Shown here one piece after another: positions 26,603 to 39,959 of a DNA stretch of 64,000 nt. Position 1 is the first letter of the stretch; the number at the start of each line of letters is the position of its first letter. The notes below the pieces were generated by a model. It worked only from the letters and a program-made list of their open reading frames with translations, was not told the DNA's origin and did no database searches. Location: assembly GCF_000803315.1 (NCBI RefSeq), contig NZ_JRMH01000001.1, positions 1,860,001 through 1,924,000 on the forward strand, in the 5' to 3' direction. A program made the translations under genes and the position numbers. The DNA comes from Pectobacterium actinidiae. Lineage in GTDB: Bacteria; Pseudomonadota; Gammaproteobacteria; Enterobacterales; Enterobacteriaceae.

Positions 26603-26628
26603 AACGGAACGGCTGTTGCCGCTCCGTT
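26603..26628 (-). terminator. Terminator of trxB
   Basis: An 11-bp stem with one mismatch (26603-26613 against 26618-26628, TGTT loop) lies just after the trxB stop on the minus strand. The T-tract is short (four T, partly in the stem). Confidence 0.65.
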
Positions 26629-26640
26629 ATAGGTACTGTC

Positions 26641-28220
<1,580 letters not shown>

Positions 28221-28715
28221 ATGGTAGACACTAAAAAACGGCCAGGAAAAGATCTCGATCGTATTGATCGTAACATCCTGAACGAATTGCAAAAAGATGG
28301 GCGTATTTCCAATGTCGAGCTTTCCAAACGTGTTGGGCTGTCGCCAACACCCTGTCTGGAACGTGTACGTCGTCTGGAAAGACAGGGCTTCATTAACGGC
28401 TACACAGCGCTACTAAACCCGCATTATCTGGATGCGTCACTGCTGGTTTTTGTTGAAATAACGCTAAACCGCGGCGCGCCTGATGTGTTTGAACAGTTCA
28501 ACGCTGCGGTGCAAAAGCTGGAAGAAATTCAGGAGTGTCATCTGGTTTCCGGTGATTTTGACTATCTGTTGAAAACGCGTGTGCCAGACATGTCCGCTTA
28601 CCGTAAGCTCCTGGGTGAAACGCTGCTGCGTTTACCGGGCGTAAACGACACCCGTACCTACGTGGTGATGGAAGAAGTGAAGCAAAGCAATCGTCTGGTT
28701 ATTAAGACGCGATAA
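28221..28715 (+). CDS. lrp: Leucine-responsive regulatory protein Lrp
   Basis: Global DNA-binding regulator of amino-acid metabolism, transport and surface structures. The 164 residues equal E. coli Lrp and are nearly identical to it. The N-terminal helix-turn-helix is seen in RISNVELSKRVGLSPTPCLERVRRLE (given here by position, about 28-53), followed by the RAM ligand-binding domain (VSGDFDYLLKTRVPDM). It stands alone upstream of ftsK. serC, further along, is an established Lrp target in E. coli. Confidence 0.97.
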   Translation: MVDTKKRPGKDLDRIDRNILNELQKDGRISNVELSKRVGLSPTPCLERVRRLERQGFINGYTALLNPHYLDASLLVFVEITLNRGAPDVFEQFNAAVQKLEEIQECHLVSGDFDYLLKTRVPDMSAYRKLLGETLLRLPGVNDTRTYVVMEEVKQSNRLVIKTR

Positions 28716-28773
28716 ACGTGTGGGTGCAAAACCCGATAAATTCAGCTACACTCCTGTGAATTTATACAGTCCC

Positions 28774-28795
28774 AGCGCCGGGTTTTCTCGGCGCT
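28774..28795 (+). terminator. Terminator-like hairpin between lrp and ftsK
   Basis: AGCGCCG at 28774-28780 pairs with CGGCGCT at 28789-28795, followed by TTGTC. It lies 59 nt after the lrp stop and 35 nt before ftsK. Confidence 0.65.
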
Positions 28796-28829
28796 TTGTC
28801 ATAAACCTTACAGGCCCCTGGAGAGACTC

Positions 28830-31800
28830 TTGAGCCAGGAATATACAGAAGATAAAGACGTTACCCTGAAAAAGCTCAGTGGAACACGTCGTTTGCTTGA
28901 AGCGATTTTAATCGTTGTGGCACTTTTTGCGGTTTATCTTAGTGTCGCACTACTCAGTTTCAGCCCCTCCGATCCCAGCTGGTCACAGACTGCATGGCAT
29001 GAACCTATTCACAACCTTGGTGGTGTAGCGGGGGCATGGCTGGCGGATACGCTGTTCTTTATTTTTGGTGTGCTAGCCTACGCCATTCCGCCGATTATGT
29101 TATCCCTGTGCTGGGCTGCTTTCCGCCAGCGTGATAACAGCCAGACGATTGACTACTTTACCTTTTCACTCCGCCTGATTGGGACATTGGCGCTGATCCT
29201 GACCTCTTGCGGTCTGGCTGCGTTGAATATTGACGATCTCTACTATTTTGCTTCCGGTGGTGTTCTGGGAAGCTTGTTGAGCAGCTCAATGATCCCACGT
29301 TTCAACAGCATGGGGGCGACGCTGATTCTCCTGTGCGTGTGGGGAGCAGGGCTAACGCTGTTTACCGGCTGGTCATGGTTAACGATTGCTGAAAAAATTG
29401 GTGCGGGTGTATTGGGCTGTCTGACATTTATGTCAAACCGTTCACGCCGCGATGAGGACTACCGCGAAGAACACGATCGCGAAGAAGATGAACGTGATGT
29501 GCTTAACCTGCGCCACGATGAAACCTCAGGTGAGGCAATAACACAACAGCGTGATGACGATGATGTCCTGTTTTCTGCCCCTTCCGTTGCTGATGCGGTA
29601 AACGACACGGCGGCAGAGAATAAGGTAGAAGCGTCATCACCATTGACGGAGAACGCACCGACAGCGACACAACCGGCGAGCTCCGCTGAAACGCCAGTGA
29701 TAGGGGCAACATTGTCTGATGCAGCAGTGCCTGATTCAGCATTACCAGGATCGGCATTCCCTGGATCATCGTCTGGCATTGTGCCACCTGTTACCCCATC
29801 TGCGATTGATTCGACGCCGTCGCTAAACCCGCCGCTGTATTCGTTTGAAGTCCCCGAAACGCCAGCGACAATCCCAGATATCGCAACTTCAGATGAACGC
29901 CATAGCAGTCTGTATGCACCTTACGGAAATACTTACGGAGAGAGTGCCGTACCGCCGATTGTCACATCTCCCGTGGTTCAACCGTTTGCTGAGCCACCAC
30001 AGCCTGCACGTGATATGGATTCCAATGCGAATAACACCTTTATGCCTGCGTTCAGTGCCGATGGGGATGATAATCCGCAAATTAAACGCGGCGTAGGACC
30101 AGAACTGCCGCGCCCTAATCCGGTGCGTATTCCCACTCGTCGCGAGCTGGCGTCATACGGAATCAAACTGCCGTCGCAGCGGCTGGCGGAAGAGCAAGCA
30201 AGGTTGCAGGCGCAGAACGGTAGCGCAGAAACTGAATTGGCGAATGACGTGTATCAGGAAGAGACTCCGGATGACATCGCCCAGCAGGAAGCGGCATTGC
30301 AGCAAGCGTATCTGGATCAGCAACGTCAGCGTTATGGCGATGAGTACCCGTTACAGGAAGACGATGAAGACACGCTCCTGCAAGCGCAGCTAGCCAGAGA
30401 TTTCGCGGCACAGCAGCAGTCACGTTATGACGCCAGCGCGTTCCAGCACGATAAAGAAACGCCTGCTCCGACTGCACCGCCTGTGGTCCATGAGCCCGTT
30501 CAGCCAAATCCTGTAGTACCTCAAGTAATACCGCAAGCCGTGTCACATGACGCTTTTTCATTTTCACCGTTTAGTGCGGAGAATGAACGCGAGGCTGAAT
30601 CGCATACGTTCAGCGAATCCACCTACCCGCAGCCGTCCTATAGCGTTGAGCCAGAACTTCCACCGATGCATGCTGGTGAAGATGAGGATGACGACGATGA
30701 GCGTAACCCGTTGACGGTGAGTCAGCCTGCGCAGCCGATGTCAGCGCCTATTGAGGCTGCGAAACAGGAGAATACGCCAGCGCACCATCCGGCAATGGAT
30801 GGTTTGATTCACCCGTTCCTGGTGCGTAATGAACAACCGCTACAAAAGCCGACTACGCCGCTACCAACGTTGGATTTGTTGACCCCACCACGAGCAAGCG
30901 AAGCGCCTGTTGATAATTTCGCCTTGGAACAGACGGCGCGACTGATTGAAGCGCGTCTGGCGGATTTCCGGGTAAAAGCAGATGTGGTCGATCACTCTCC
31001 TGGACCAGTCATCACGCGGTTTGAATTGGATCTGGCTCCAGGCGTTAAAGCGGCTCGTATCTCGAATCTGTCACGCGATTTGGCGCGTTCACTGTCGGTT
31101 GTCGCGGTGCGTATTGTTGAGGTGATCCCCGGCCGGCCGTATGTCGGGTTGGAACTGCCGAATGCGCATCGTCAAACGGTTTATCTGCGCGAAGTGTTGG
31201 ACTGCGACCAGTTCCGGGATAATCCATCGCCGTTGTCGATTGTGCTGGGTAAAGATATTGCAGGCGAGCCTGTCGTTGCCGATCTGGCAAAAATGCCACA
31301 CCTGCTGGTTGCCGGTACAACGGGGTCGGGTAAATCGGTCGGCGTCAACGCCATGATCATCAGTATGTTGTATAAAGCTACGCCGGAAGACGTACGCTTT
31401 ATTATGATTGACCCGAAAATGCTGGAGCTCTCGGTTTACGAAGGCATTCCGCATTTGTTGACGGAAGTCGTGACCGATATGAAAGATGCAGCCAACGCGC
31501 TACGCTGGTGTGTCGGTGAAATGGAGCGCCGTTACAAGCTGATGTCAGCCCTTGGTGTACGTAATCTGGCGGGATACAACGAACGGGTGATGACGGCAAA
31601 TGCGATGGGACGCCCGATCCCCGATCCGTTCTGGAAACCGGGTGACAGTATGGATATGACACCGCCAGTACTGGAAAAATTGCCGTATATCGTGGTGATG
31701 GTCGATGAATTTGCTGACCTGATGATGGCGGTGGGTAAGAAAGTTGAAGAGCTGATTGCCCGGCTGGCGCAAAAAGCGCGTGCTGCCGGTATTCACCTGG

Positions 31801-32336
31801 TACTGGCGACGCAGCGTCCTTCCGTTGATGTAATCACCGGATTGATCAAAGCGAATATTCCGACGCGTATCGCGTTTACTGTGTCCAGCAAAATTGACTC
31901 ACGGACTATCCTCGATCAAGGTGGCGCGGAATCGCTATTGGGGATGGGGGATATGCTGTATATGGCACCTAACTCCTCGATACCTGTCCGTGTTCATGGT
32001 GCTTTTGTGCGCGATGAGGAAGTTCACGCTGTCGTTCAGGATTGGAAAGCGCGCGGTCGCCCTCAATATATCGATAATATTATCAGTGGTGGCGACGATG
32101 CTGAAGGCGGAGGTCTCGGTCTTGATGGCGATGAAGAACTCGATCCGCTATTCGATCAGGCAGTAGAGTTTGTGGTCGATAAACGGCGTGCGTCCATTTC
32201 CGGTGTACAGCGCCAGTTCCGAATTGGCTATAACCGCGCCGCGCGAATCGTTGAGCAAATGGAGGCGCAGGGTATCGTCAGCTCTCCAGGGCACAACGGT
32301 AACCGTGAGGTATTGGCACCGCCATCAATGGAATAA
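28830..32336 (+). CDS. ftsK: DNA translocase FtsK
   Basis: Septal DNA pump that couples division to chromosome segregation and XerCD/dif resolution. The 1168-residue product has an N-terminal membrane domain with about four helices (to residue 210), a long low-complexity linker rich in Pro, Gln, Glu and Asp (about 210-690), the motor with Walker A GTTGSGKS at 829-836 and [13 protein letters not shown], and the C-terminal gamma domain ([20 protein letters not shown]). The TTG start with GGAGAG upstream is as in E. coli. It is shorter than the 1329-residue E. coli protein, the difference lying in the linker. Confidence 0.96.
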   Translation: MSQEYTEDKDVTLKKLSGTRRLLEAILIVVALFAVYLSVALLSFSPSDPSWSQTAWHEPIHNLGGVAGAWLADTLFFIFGVLAYAIPPIMLSLCWAAFRQRDNSQTIDYFTFSLRLIGTLALILTSCGLAALNIDDLYYFASGGVLGSLLSSSMIPRFNSMGATLILLCVWGAGLTLFTGWSWLTIAEKIGAGVLGCLTFMSNRSRRDEDYREEHDREEDERDVLNLRHDETSGEAITQQRDDDDVLFSAPSVADAVNDTAAENKVEASSPLTENAPTATQPASSAETPVIGATLSDAAVPDSALPGSAFPGSSSGIVPPVTPSAIDSTPSLNPPLYSFEVPETPATIPDIATSDERHSSLYAPYGNTYGESAVPPIVTSPVVQPFAEPPQPARDMDSNANNTFMPAFSADGDDNPQIKRGVGPELPRPNPVRIPTRRELASYGIKLPSQRLAEEQARLQAQNGSAETELANDVYQEETPDDIAQQEAALQQAYLDQQRQRYGDEYPLQEDDEDTLLQAQLARDFAAQQQSRYDASAFQHDKETPAPTAPPVVHEPVQPNPVVPQVIPQAVSHDAFSFSPFSAENEREAESHTFSESTYPQPSYSVEPELPPMHAGEDEDDDDERNPLTVSQPAQPMSAPIEAAKQENTPAHHPAMDGLIHPFLVRNEQPLQKPTTPLPTLDLLTPPRASEAPVDNFALEQTARLIEARLADFRVKADVVDHSPGPVITRFELDLAPGVKAARISNLSRDLARSLSVVAVRIVEVIPGRPYVGLELPNAHRQTVYLREVLDCDQFRDNPSPLSIVLGKDIAGEPVVADLAKMPHLLVAGTTGSGKSVGVNAMIISMLYKATPEDVRFIMIDPKMLELSVYEGIPHLLTEVVTDMKDAANALRWCVGEMERRYKLMSALGVRNLAGYNERVMTANAMGRPIPDPFWKPGDSMDMTPPVLEKLPYIVVMVDEFADLMMAVGKKVEELIARLAQKARAAGIHLVLATQRPSVDVITGLIKANIPTRIAFTVSSKIDSRTILDQGGAESLLGMGDMLYMAPNSSIPVRVHGAFVRDEEVHAVVQDWKARGRPQYIDNIISGGDDAEGGGLGLDGDEELDPLFDQAVEFVVDKRRASISGVQRQFRIGYNRAARIVEQMEAQGIVSSPGHNGNREVLAPPSME

Positions 32337-32365
32337 GCGCATTGTATTGATTGACCTCACCCACT

Positions 32366-32391
32366 ATAAGGGCTGCGTGAGCAGCCCTTAT
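32366..32391 (+). terminator. Hairpin after ftsK
   Basis: A perfect 11-bp stem (ATAAGGGCTGC at 32366-32376 with its complement at 32381-32391) and a GTGA loop lie 30 nt after the ftsK stop. No T-tract follows, so the strength of termination is uncertain. Confidence 0.55.
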
Positions 32392-32568
32392 GCAAAGAAG
32401 CGTAAAACCGATAATAAGCAGATAATTCACCTATCATCGTCCGAGTGGGTTCAGATAACATAGATCTACGAATAACACCGATTCTGTAAAGAACATTGGC
32501 GCTAGGCAAAGCGTCTGACTTCGATAGATAACGGTTTGTTATATTAAGAAATTCAAAGGATTATGCGT

Positions 32569-33180
32569 ATGAAAAAGTGGTTAGCTATCAGTTGCCTGAT
32601 TGCAGGTGTTACCTCAACCGCTGTCTATGCAGACGCGGCAAAAGATTTGCAGGGGCGCCTCAATAAAGTAAACAGTTTCCACGCCAATTTTAGCCAGAAA
32701 GTTACCAGCGCTGACGGTGCAGCCGTGCAGGAAGGGGAAGGCGAATTGTGGTTGAAACGTCCTAACCTATTTAACTGGAAAACCACCTCACCTGACGAAA
32801 GTACGTTGATTTCTGACGGCAAAACACTGTGGTTCTACAATCCGTTTGTTGAACAAGTCACGGCAACCTGGCTGAAAGATGCAACAGGAAATACGCCATT
32901 TATTCTGATTACACGTAACGACACTAGCGACTGGAATAAATACGATGTGCGTCAGAAAGGCGATGATTTTGAACTTACGCCGAAGTCAGCAAGCGGCAAT
33001 CTAAAGCAATTCGCGATTAATGTGACGACAAGCGGCACAATCAAGCAGTTTACCGCGACGGAACAAGATGGGCAGCGGAGCACTTATGTGCTGAAGAACC
33101 AGCAAAATGGCGCTGTTGATGCCGCGCAATTCACGTTCACGCCGCCGAAAGGTGTCACGCTGGATGACCAGCGTCAGTGA
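32569..33180 (+). CDS. lolA: Outer-membrane lipoprotein carrier protein LolA
   Basis: Periplasmic chaperone that carries lipoproteins from LolCDE to LolB. The 203-residue product has a Sec signal peptide ([21 protein letters not shown]) and the conserved body [33 protein letters not shown] and NPFVEQ-type lipid-cavity residues. I chose the ATG at 32569, eight bases after AAGGA (32556-32560); the ATG at 32563 is only two bases away from it. rarA follows seven bases after the stop. Confidence 0.95.
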   Translation: MKKWLAISCLIAGVTSTAVYADAAKDLQGRLNKVNSFHANFSQKVTSADGAAVQEGEGELWLKRPNLFNWKTTSPDESTLISDGKTLWFYNPFVEQVTATWLKDATGNTPFILITRNDTSDWNKYDVRQKGDDFELTPKSASGNLKQFAINVTTSGTIKQFTATEQDGQRSTYVLKNQQNGAVDAAQFTFTPPKGVTLDDQRQ

Positions 33181-33187
33181 GGCCAGA

Positions 33188-34531
33188 GTGAGCAATCTGT
33201 CCCTTGATTTTTCCCATAATGAATTCCAACCGCTGGCCGCACGTATGCGGCCTGCGACGTTGGCACAGTATATCGGTCAACAGCACCTGTTAGGTGCCGG
33301 TAAGCCTCTGCCACGGGCCATTGAGGCTGGGCAGTTACACTCAATGATTCTCTGGGGGCCGCCAGGAACGGGAAAAACCACGCTGGCAGAACTGATCGGG
33401 CATTACGGGCAAGCGGATGTTGAACGTATTTCCGCTGTGACATCCGGTATCAAGGAAATTCGTGAAGCGATTGAGCGCGCCCGACAAAATCGCAATGCGG
33501 GGCGTCGCACTATTTTGTTTGTCGATGAGGTCCATCGTTTCAACAAAAGTCAGCAGGATGCATTTCTGCCACATATTGAAGATGGAACGATCACCTTTAT
33601 TGGTGCGACAACGGAAAATCCTTCTTTCGAACTCAATTCCGCATTGTTATCGCGCGCCCGCGTCTATTTGCTAAAAGCGCTGACGGCAGAAGATATCGAG
33701 CAGGTCTTGCAGCAGGCAATGAGCGACAGCGAGAGAGGGTACGGCGGACAGAATATTGTCCTGCCAGCCGAAACTGCGCGAATGCTGGCCGAATTGGTCA
33801 ACGGTGATGCCAGGCGTGCACTGAATAGTCTCGAAATGATGGCGGACATGGCGGAAATTGACGCGCAGGGCATGCGTGTCCTGACGCCAGCACTCCTCAA
33901 CGAAATTGCTGGCGAGCGTAGTGCTCGCTTTGATAACAAAGGCGATCGCTATTACGACCTGATTTCAGCGTTACATAAATCGGTAAGAGGCTCTGCGCCT
34001 GATGCGGCGCTTTATTGGTACGCGAGAATCATCACCGCTGGCGGCGATCCGCTGTATGTTGCCCGACGGCTGTTGGCGATTGCGTCGGAAGACGTCGGTA
34101 ATGCGGATCCGCGTGCGATGCAAGTGGCGATCTCCGCCTGGGATTGCTTTACCCGCGTTGGTCCGGCAGAAGGGGAGCGCGCCATCGCTCAGGCGATTGT
34201 TTATCTGGCCTGTGCTCCTAAAAGTAACGCGGTATATAGCGCGTTTAAAGCCGCGATGCAGGATGCACGTGAAAAGCCAGATTATGATGTTCCCGAGCAT
34301 TTGCGCAATGCGCCTACCCGGTTGATGAAAGAAATGGGGCTCGGAGCAGAATATCGGTACGCACACAATGAACCCAATGCCTATGCGGCTGGTGAGAGCT
34401 ATTTTCCGCCGGAAATGGCCGATACGCACTATTACGCGCCGACCTCACGTGGCCTTGAGGGTAAAATTGGTGAAAAGCTCGCCTGGCTTGCCACTCAGGA
34501 TCAAAATAGCCCGACAAAACGCTACCGTTGA
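33188..34531 (+). CDS. rarA: Replication-associated recombination protein RarA
   Basis: AAA+ ATPase (MgsA/YcaJ) related to clamp-loader subunits and RuvB; it acts at stalled replication forks and binds SSB. The 447 residues equal the E. coli length. Walker A is GPPGTGKTT near residue 58 and Walker B is LFVDEVHRF near 110, with sensor 1 in [12 protein letters not shown]. The start is a GTG at 33188 giving [13 protein letters not shown] overlapping the lolA stop serves as ribosome site. It lies in the conserved order lolA-rarA-serS. Confidence 0.96.
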   Translation: MSNLSLDFSHNEFQPLAARMRPATLAQYIGQQHLLGAGKPLPRAIEAGQLHSMILWGPPGTGKTTLAELIGHYGQADVERISAVTSGIKEIREAIERARQNRNAGRRTILFVDEVHRFNKSQQDAFLPHIEDGTITFIGATTENPSFELNSALLSRARVYLLKALTAEDIEQVLQQAMSDSERGYGGQNIVLPAETARMLAELVNGDARRALNSLEMMADMAEIDAQGMRVLTPALLNEIAGERSARFDNKGDRYYDLISALHKSVRGSAPDAALYWYARIITAGGDPLYVARRLLAIASEDVGNADPRAMQVAISAWDCFTRVGPAEGERAIAQAIVYLACAPKSNAVYSAFKAAMQDAREKPDYDVPEHLRNAPTRLMKEMGLGAEYRYAHNEPNAYAAGESYFPPEMADTHYYAPTSRGLEGKIGEKLAWLATQDQNSPTKRYR

Positions 34532-34583
34532 ACTAAGCGTTGCGGTAAGGTTATTGCGGTATTTTCTGAAACCGGCCGCGTAG

Positions 34584-35930
<1,347 letters not shown>

Positions 35931-35944
35931 TCGCTGATGACCTG

Positions 35945-35970
35945 AAAAAGCGCCTAAGGGCGCTTTTTTT
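35945..35970 (+). terminator. Terminator of serS
   Basis: AAAAGCGCC at 35946-35954 pairs with GGCGCTTTT at 35959-35967 and continues into a run of seven T. It lies 15 nt after the serS stop. Confidence 0.92.
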
Positions 35971-36245
35971 ACGCCATAGGTTCGGTAATATTTTTTCATC
36001 GTAAAAATAGTATCTCTCCCTTAAATAATCCGCGTTACTTAAATTTTAAGTTAAAACTGATTTTAAATCAGTGGGGTAGCGGATTTCTGTTTTTTAGCGT
36101 AGCGGGCTTCCTGTTGGTGTTGATTAATTCTTTCAATCCATCATTTGAGAAAGGACTTTTAGCACTTTTTGCCCGGATTGACTTTTATATACGCAGTGGC
36201 ATGATGCGCTCACTCTTCTCCGGTTGTTTGGTTATCCACTTCGCT

Positions 36246-37400
36246 ATGTCTGCTTATTCCCGCCCAGTGCTGTTATTGCTCTGCGGACTTTTGCTGCTGA
36301 CGGTTTGTATCTCGGTATTAAATACCCTGGTACCACTTTGGCTGAGTTATCAATCACTTCCCGTCTGGCAGGTTGGCCTTGTTGGTTCATCCTACTTTGG
36401 CGGCAATCTGGTCGGAACGCTTTTAGCGGGTAAACTAATCAAACTTTATGGGTTTAACCGTAGCTATTATTTCGCGGCTTTATTATTTGGGATCGCGATT
36501 GTTGGCCTCGGTATTTCTGCTGATATTAGTAGTTGGCTGTTATGGCGTTTTCTTGCCGGTATCGGCTGTGCATTAATCTGGGTCGTGGTTGAAAGCGCTT
36601 TGTTATGCAGCGGAACGCCGACGCAGAGAGGGCAACTGCTGGCTGCTTATATGATTGCTTATTACCTCGGTAGCGTGGTTGGACAGCTCCTGCTTGGCGT
36701 ATTGCCTGACGCAGTACTGAACGTGCTGCCGTGGATGGTCGCGCTAGTTATTTTTGCAGTATTACCGCTGCTGTTTACTCGTCTCCCTACGCCGCCAGAG
36801 CAACAAGAAAAGCATGTCAATATGTGGAAAATGCTGACGTATCGTAGTGCCCGATTAGGAGTGCACGGCTGTATCATTTCCGGTGCAATTTTAGGATCGT
36901 TGTATGGCCTGATGCCGCTTTATCTCTCTCATCAGGGAATGAATGATGCGCAGGTTGGATACTGGATGGCGCTGTTGATTAGCTCCGGCATTATTGGTCA
37001 ATGGCCTGTTGGACGTATGGCCGATCGTTATGGTCGGTTGCTGGTTCTGCGGGTATTGGTTTTTGTGGTGATTGTTGGCTGTATTGCGATGTTAAGTATT
37101 AGCCACTATGCCATGGCACCGTCGCTGTTCCTGCTGGGGTGCGCTGGTTTTACGCTGTACCCTGTTGCCATGTCGTGGGCATGTGAAAAAGTGCGTCCTG
37201 ACGAATTGGTCGCGATGAATCAGGCCTTGCTCCTCAGCTATACGCTTGGCAGTCTTTGCGGACCAAGCGTTGCTGCGGTATTGATGCAGAGTTACTCCGA
37301 TCGATTGCTGTTTGTATTGATCGCGGTTGTCGCCATGATCTACCTGATGCTGTTGCTCAGAAAAGCCGATCATCATCCAACGCCATTAGCTGCTGCCTGA
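36246..37400 (+). CDS. ycaD: YcaD-like MFS transporter
   Basis: Predicted inner-membrane transporter of the major facilitator superfamily, 384 residues and about 12 helices. Its sequence follows E. coli YcaD (382 residues), including [38 protein letters not shown] and [17 protein letters not shown]. The substrate is unknown. I chose the ATG at 36246 (MSAYSRPV) because similarity begins there; the frame stays open to 36114 and no start has a good ribosome site. Its end overlaps the convergent LysR gene by 15 bp. Confidence 0.88.
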   Translation: MSAYSRPVLLLLCGLLLLTVCISVLNTLVPLWLSYQSLPVWQVGLVGSSYFGGNLVGTLLAGKLIKLYGFNRSYYFAALLFGIAIVGLGISADISSWLLWRFLAGIGCALIWVVVESALLCSGTPTQRGQLLAAYMIAYYLGSVVGQLLLGVLPDAVLNVLPWMVALVIFAVLPLLFTRLPTPPEQQEKHVNMWKMLTYRSARLGVHGCIISGAILGSLYGLMPLYLSHQGMNDAQVGYWMALLISSGIIGQWPVGRMADRYGRLLVLRVLVFVVIVGCIAMLSISHYAMAPSLFLLGCAGFTLYPVAMSWACEKVRPDELVAMNQALLLSYTLGSLCGPSVAAVLMQSYSDRLLFVLIAVVAMIYLMLLLRKADHHPTPLAAA

Positions 37401-38327
37401 GCTAACGACATCGAGGCTGGCTAACGAACTTTGTCCCGCTTCTACCATGTTATTCCACAGCGCTTCGGCTACTGGGCTAAGGCGCTGTTTTGCGTTTCGC
37501 ACCAGATAAAATATGCTGGTTAGCTTTAAACGATCTGGAGCAACTGCTGAAAGCCTCCCTTTTTCCACCCAAGATGCTGCATAGTGGTCGGGGAGAAAGC
37601 CAATATGCGTTCCTGCTAGCAGAAGTAACAGGCTGCCTTCAAGGTGCCAGGCGGTCTGGTGGTAACCTTGCTTTGATACCGAGCCTAGTTGTTTAGATAT
37701 CTCGTTAACGGCGTGTCCGCCAATTAACAGCCTGCGAGGATTGAGTTCACCATTCATCCATTCACGTTCGATCATGTCAGCATTTTCTGCTAGAGAATAA
37801 AAGTAGCTGTGTTCAACAAAGACAGGCTGATAAAAAATGTCTGCGGGAATGTCATCGGGCAGGGCGCTTAGAACAACATCGAGATGACCGTTTTTTAACC
37901 GTTCCATGAGCGGAAGGTATTCCATAATTTCGATTTCGACATTAACTTCCGGGCTTTGATCATAAAGATGAGATATTGCTTCAGATACAACGTTATTGGG
38001 GTGTGTGGCGATATTATCCAAACAGCCTAATTTTACCTTACCTATCAGTTGATGTTTGATACGGGCTAGTCTGTTAGCAAAATCATCGAGCGTTGAAATG
38101 ACAGATTTTGCTTCCTGATAGACAACTTCACCTTCAGTTGTTAAGGCAAAACCTCCTCTGCCACGTTCACACAAAACCAGGCCAAGAGTATCTTCAAGCC
38201 GAGACAGATAGTGACTTAGGACGGGTTGGCTTAAGCCTGTCGCGGTTTGTGCATTGGTAATGCCTTGTTTTTCAACGATTTTACAAAAAAGCTTTAACCA
38301 GCGGATCTCCAGCTTATCTAAGCGCAT
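37386..38327 (-). CDS. LysR-family regulator of the adjacent hydantoin-type operon
   Basis: Transcription factor of 313 residues. The N-terminal winged helix-turn-helix covers about 10-70 ([33 protein letters not shown], by position). The C-terminal part is a periplasmic-binding-protein-like effector domain with [11 protein letters not shown] and a hydrophobic [19 protein letters not shown]. It is transcribed away from the NCS1 permease operon, so it most likely controls that operon in response to the imported compound or a product. The effector cannot be told from sequence. E. coli has no counterpart at this site. Confidence 0.9.
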   Translation of the reverse strand: MRLDKLEIRWLKLFCKIVEKQGITNAQTATGLSQPVLSHYLSRLEDTLGLVLCERGRGGFALTTEGEVVYQEAKSVISTLDDFANRLARIKHQLIGKVKLGCLDNIATHPNNVVSEAISHLYDQSPEVNVEIEIMEYLPLMERLKNGHLDVVLSALPDDIPADIFYQPVFVEHSYFYSLAENADMIEREWMNGELNPRRLLIGGHAVNEISKQLGSVSKQGYHQTAWHLEGSLLLLLAGTHIGFLPDHYAASWVEKGRLSAVAPDRLKLTSIFYLVRNAKQRLSPVAEALWNNMVEAGQSSLASLDVVSSGSS

Positions 38328-38349
38328 AGCATTTCCTTCGCATACATTA

Positions 38350-38395
38350 CATATCTGAATGTTAACATCAAAATATATCTGTATTAATCGATATG
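38350..38395. promoter_or_regulatory. Candidate LysR operator in the divergent region
   Basis: CATATC at 38350-38355 faces GATATG at 38390-38395, and ATATCTG is directly repeated at 38351-38357 and 38375-38381, 24 bp apart. A GTTAAC palindrome lies at 38361-38366. The region starts 23 bp upstream of the LysR start codon, the usual place for LysR autoregulatory and activation sites. This is inference from layout. Confidence 0.4.
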
Positions 38396-38419
38396 AAACC
38401 CATTTATCTTGTTCTTACG

Positions 38420-38437
38420 CCACATTAATTGATGTGG
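38420..38437. promoter_or_regulatory. Short dyad CCACAT-N6-ATGTGG
   Basis: A perfect 6-bp inverted repeat with a 6-nt centre (CCACAT at 38420-38425, ATGTGG at 38432-38437) lies in the lysR-permease gap, between the candidate LysR operator and the leader hairpin. It may be another binding site or part of the promoter. Confidence 0.35.
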
Positions 38438-38489
38438 TCGCCACAAAAACGTGGTTTATGCGTCACATCAGGGTCTCTCATAAAAGCAT

Positions 38490-38521
38490 AATGGTGTCGT
38501 TAGCTTGCTGACGACACCATT
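38490..38521 (+). other. Leader hairpin upstream of the NCS1 permease gene
   Basis: AATGGTGTCGT at 38490-38500 pairs with ACGACACCATT at 38511-38521, an 11-bp perfect stem. It lies about 80 nt before the permease start, after the likely promoter, so it would be in the 5' leader. No T-tract follows. It may be an attenuation or protein-binding element, or the remnant of a terminator. Confidence 0.5.
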
Positions 38522-38601
38522 GTTCTATACGTTGCCAAACAACCTCTATAAAATATCACAACGATACAATAATTATTTGCTGCTTATTTAATGGAGGAAT
38601 T

Positions 38602-39933
38602 ATGTCTCAAGGGAATGCTGTGCCTGAAAAAGAACAACAGGAGCGGCAAATCTATGATTACGAATACGAACCTGTCCCTGCCGAAGCCAGAAAAAGCTGG
38701 TATGTCATTGCCCTGATATGGCTAGCTATAGGGATCGATATTTCTGGCTTGTTTCTAGGGTCTTTTCTAAGTAGTGGATTATCATTTTCTCAGGCTGTCA
38801 GCGCCACGCTTATTGGATCAGCATTGCTGGGTGTTCTTGCTGCCTTGTGTGCGAATGTCGGTTATGGATGTGGATTATCGACCACACTACTCAGTATCTC
38901 CGTTTTTGGGCGATTAGGTGGCAAAGTTATTGGCGTATTTTCCGCTGTTTCACTGGTTGGGTGGTTTGCCTTTCAACTCGATTTCTTTGGTGTGATGCTG
39001 CAAAAAGCACTGTCACATTATCAGCTTGAACCTGGACGCTTTTTTATCCTGCTTTTTGGTATGGCACTGATGGCATCAACGGCCATTTGGGGCGTTAGGG
39101 CGTTAGGGAAACTAAGCGCATTAAGTGTTCCGCTAATGCTTATACTCATTGTTTCAGGAATATATCTTGCGGCTAGTGGTCATTCTTCTCCTACCGACGT
39201 TGTCATTAAAAACCCGATAAGCTTAGGGAGCGCTATTTCTTACGTGGTTTCTATCTGGATAGTGGCGGCAAGTATCATGTCGCCTGATATCGCACGTTAT
39301 TCCAGAACACGTAAAGATGCCATATTGGGCTCAGGTTTGGGGTTCTTACTGGGAAACAGCGCAACGATTCTTGTCGCACTCATATTGACCCATATGGTTG
39401 GTAGTGACGATTTAGTCGAAATATTTTTTACTATAGGACTCGGTGTTTCAGCGATTGTGATTTTAATTTTCGCGCAATGGACGACGAATAGTTCTAATTT
39501 AATTTCAGCCTCATTAGGCCTCTCTGTCGTTGTCAGAGCAATATCTCGGCCAATATTAGTTGTGTTAATGGCATTTGCTGGTCTGCTTCTGGCTTATAAC
39601 GGCATGATTAATAACTTTACTCAGTTTTTGTCGTTACTGGGTGTCCTGATTTCCCCTATTGCAGGGGTTTACCTTGCTGAATATTACTTTTTTGACTCTT
39701 CGCGTCTAAAGCAGGACGCATCACAACCACCATTACTGAATATTTGTGCATCTATCGCATGGTTATGCGGCAGTTCTGTCAGTTTATTAACCGCTACAGA
39801 TTTTTTTGATTTGTTTACGATCACATCTGTTTCTACGCTGGATGGCATAATAATCAGCCTTGTGATGTATATCGTTATGCGGAAAATGTTCCCGCAGTTG
39901 GTGGAGTCTTCCCACCCACACTCTAAACCCTAG
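38602..39933 (+). CDS. NCS1-family (CodB-like) permease
   Basis: Inner-membrane symporter of the purine-cytosine permease/NCS1 family, 443 residues with about 12 helices. The N-terminal cytoplasmic tail (DYEYEPVPAEARKSWY) precedes the first helix, as in CodB. Family members import cytosine, purines, allantoin or hydantoins. With a DUF917 protein and a HyuA-like protein encoded next, a hydantoin-like or related cyclic ureide substrate is likely (inference). GGAGGAAT at 38592-38599 is a strong ribosome site. The gene looks AT-richer than its flanking core genes. Confidence 0.85.
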   Translation: MSQGNAVPEKEQQERQIYDYEYEPVPAEARKSWYVIALIWLAIGIDISGLFLGSFLSSGLSFSQAVSATLIGSALLGVLAALCANVGYGCGLSTTLLSISVFGRLGGKVIGVFSAVSLVGWFAFQLDFFGVMLQKALSHYQLEPGRFFILLFGMALMASTAIWGVRALGKLSALSVPLMLILIVSGIYLAASGHSSPTDVVIKNPISLGSAISYVVSIWIVAASIMSPDIARYSRTRKDAILGSGLGFLLGNSATILVALILTHMVGSDDLVEIFFTIGLGVSAIVILIFAQWTTNSSNLISASLGLSVVVRAISRPILVVLMAFAGLLLAYNGMINNFTQFLSLLGVLISPIAGVYLAEYYFFDSSRLKQDASQPPLLNICASIAWLCGSSVSLLTATDFFDLFTITSVSTLDGIIISLVMYIVMRKMFPQLVESSHPHSKP

Positions 39934-39959
39934 GTTACTCAGTGGGGATTGGATAAGTA

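Noticed and set aside
28221..28715. lrp as a recently acquired AsnC/Lrp paralog
   Set aside because: Length, sequence and the trxB-lrp-ftsK neighbourhood match the core Lrp gene.
38461..38521. Riboswitch upstream of the NCS1 permease
   Set aside because: Only simple stems are visible; none of the conserved cores of purine, preQ1 or other known riboswitches was recognised.
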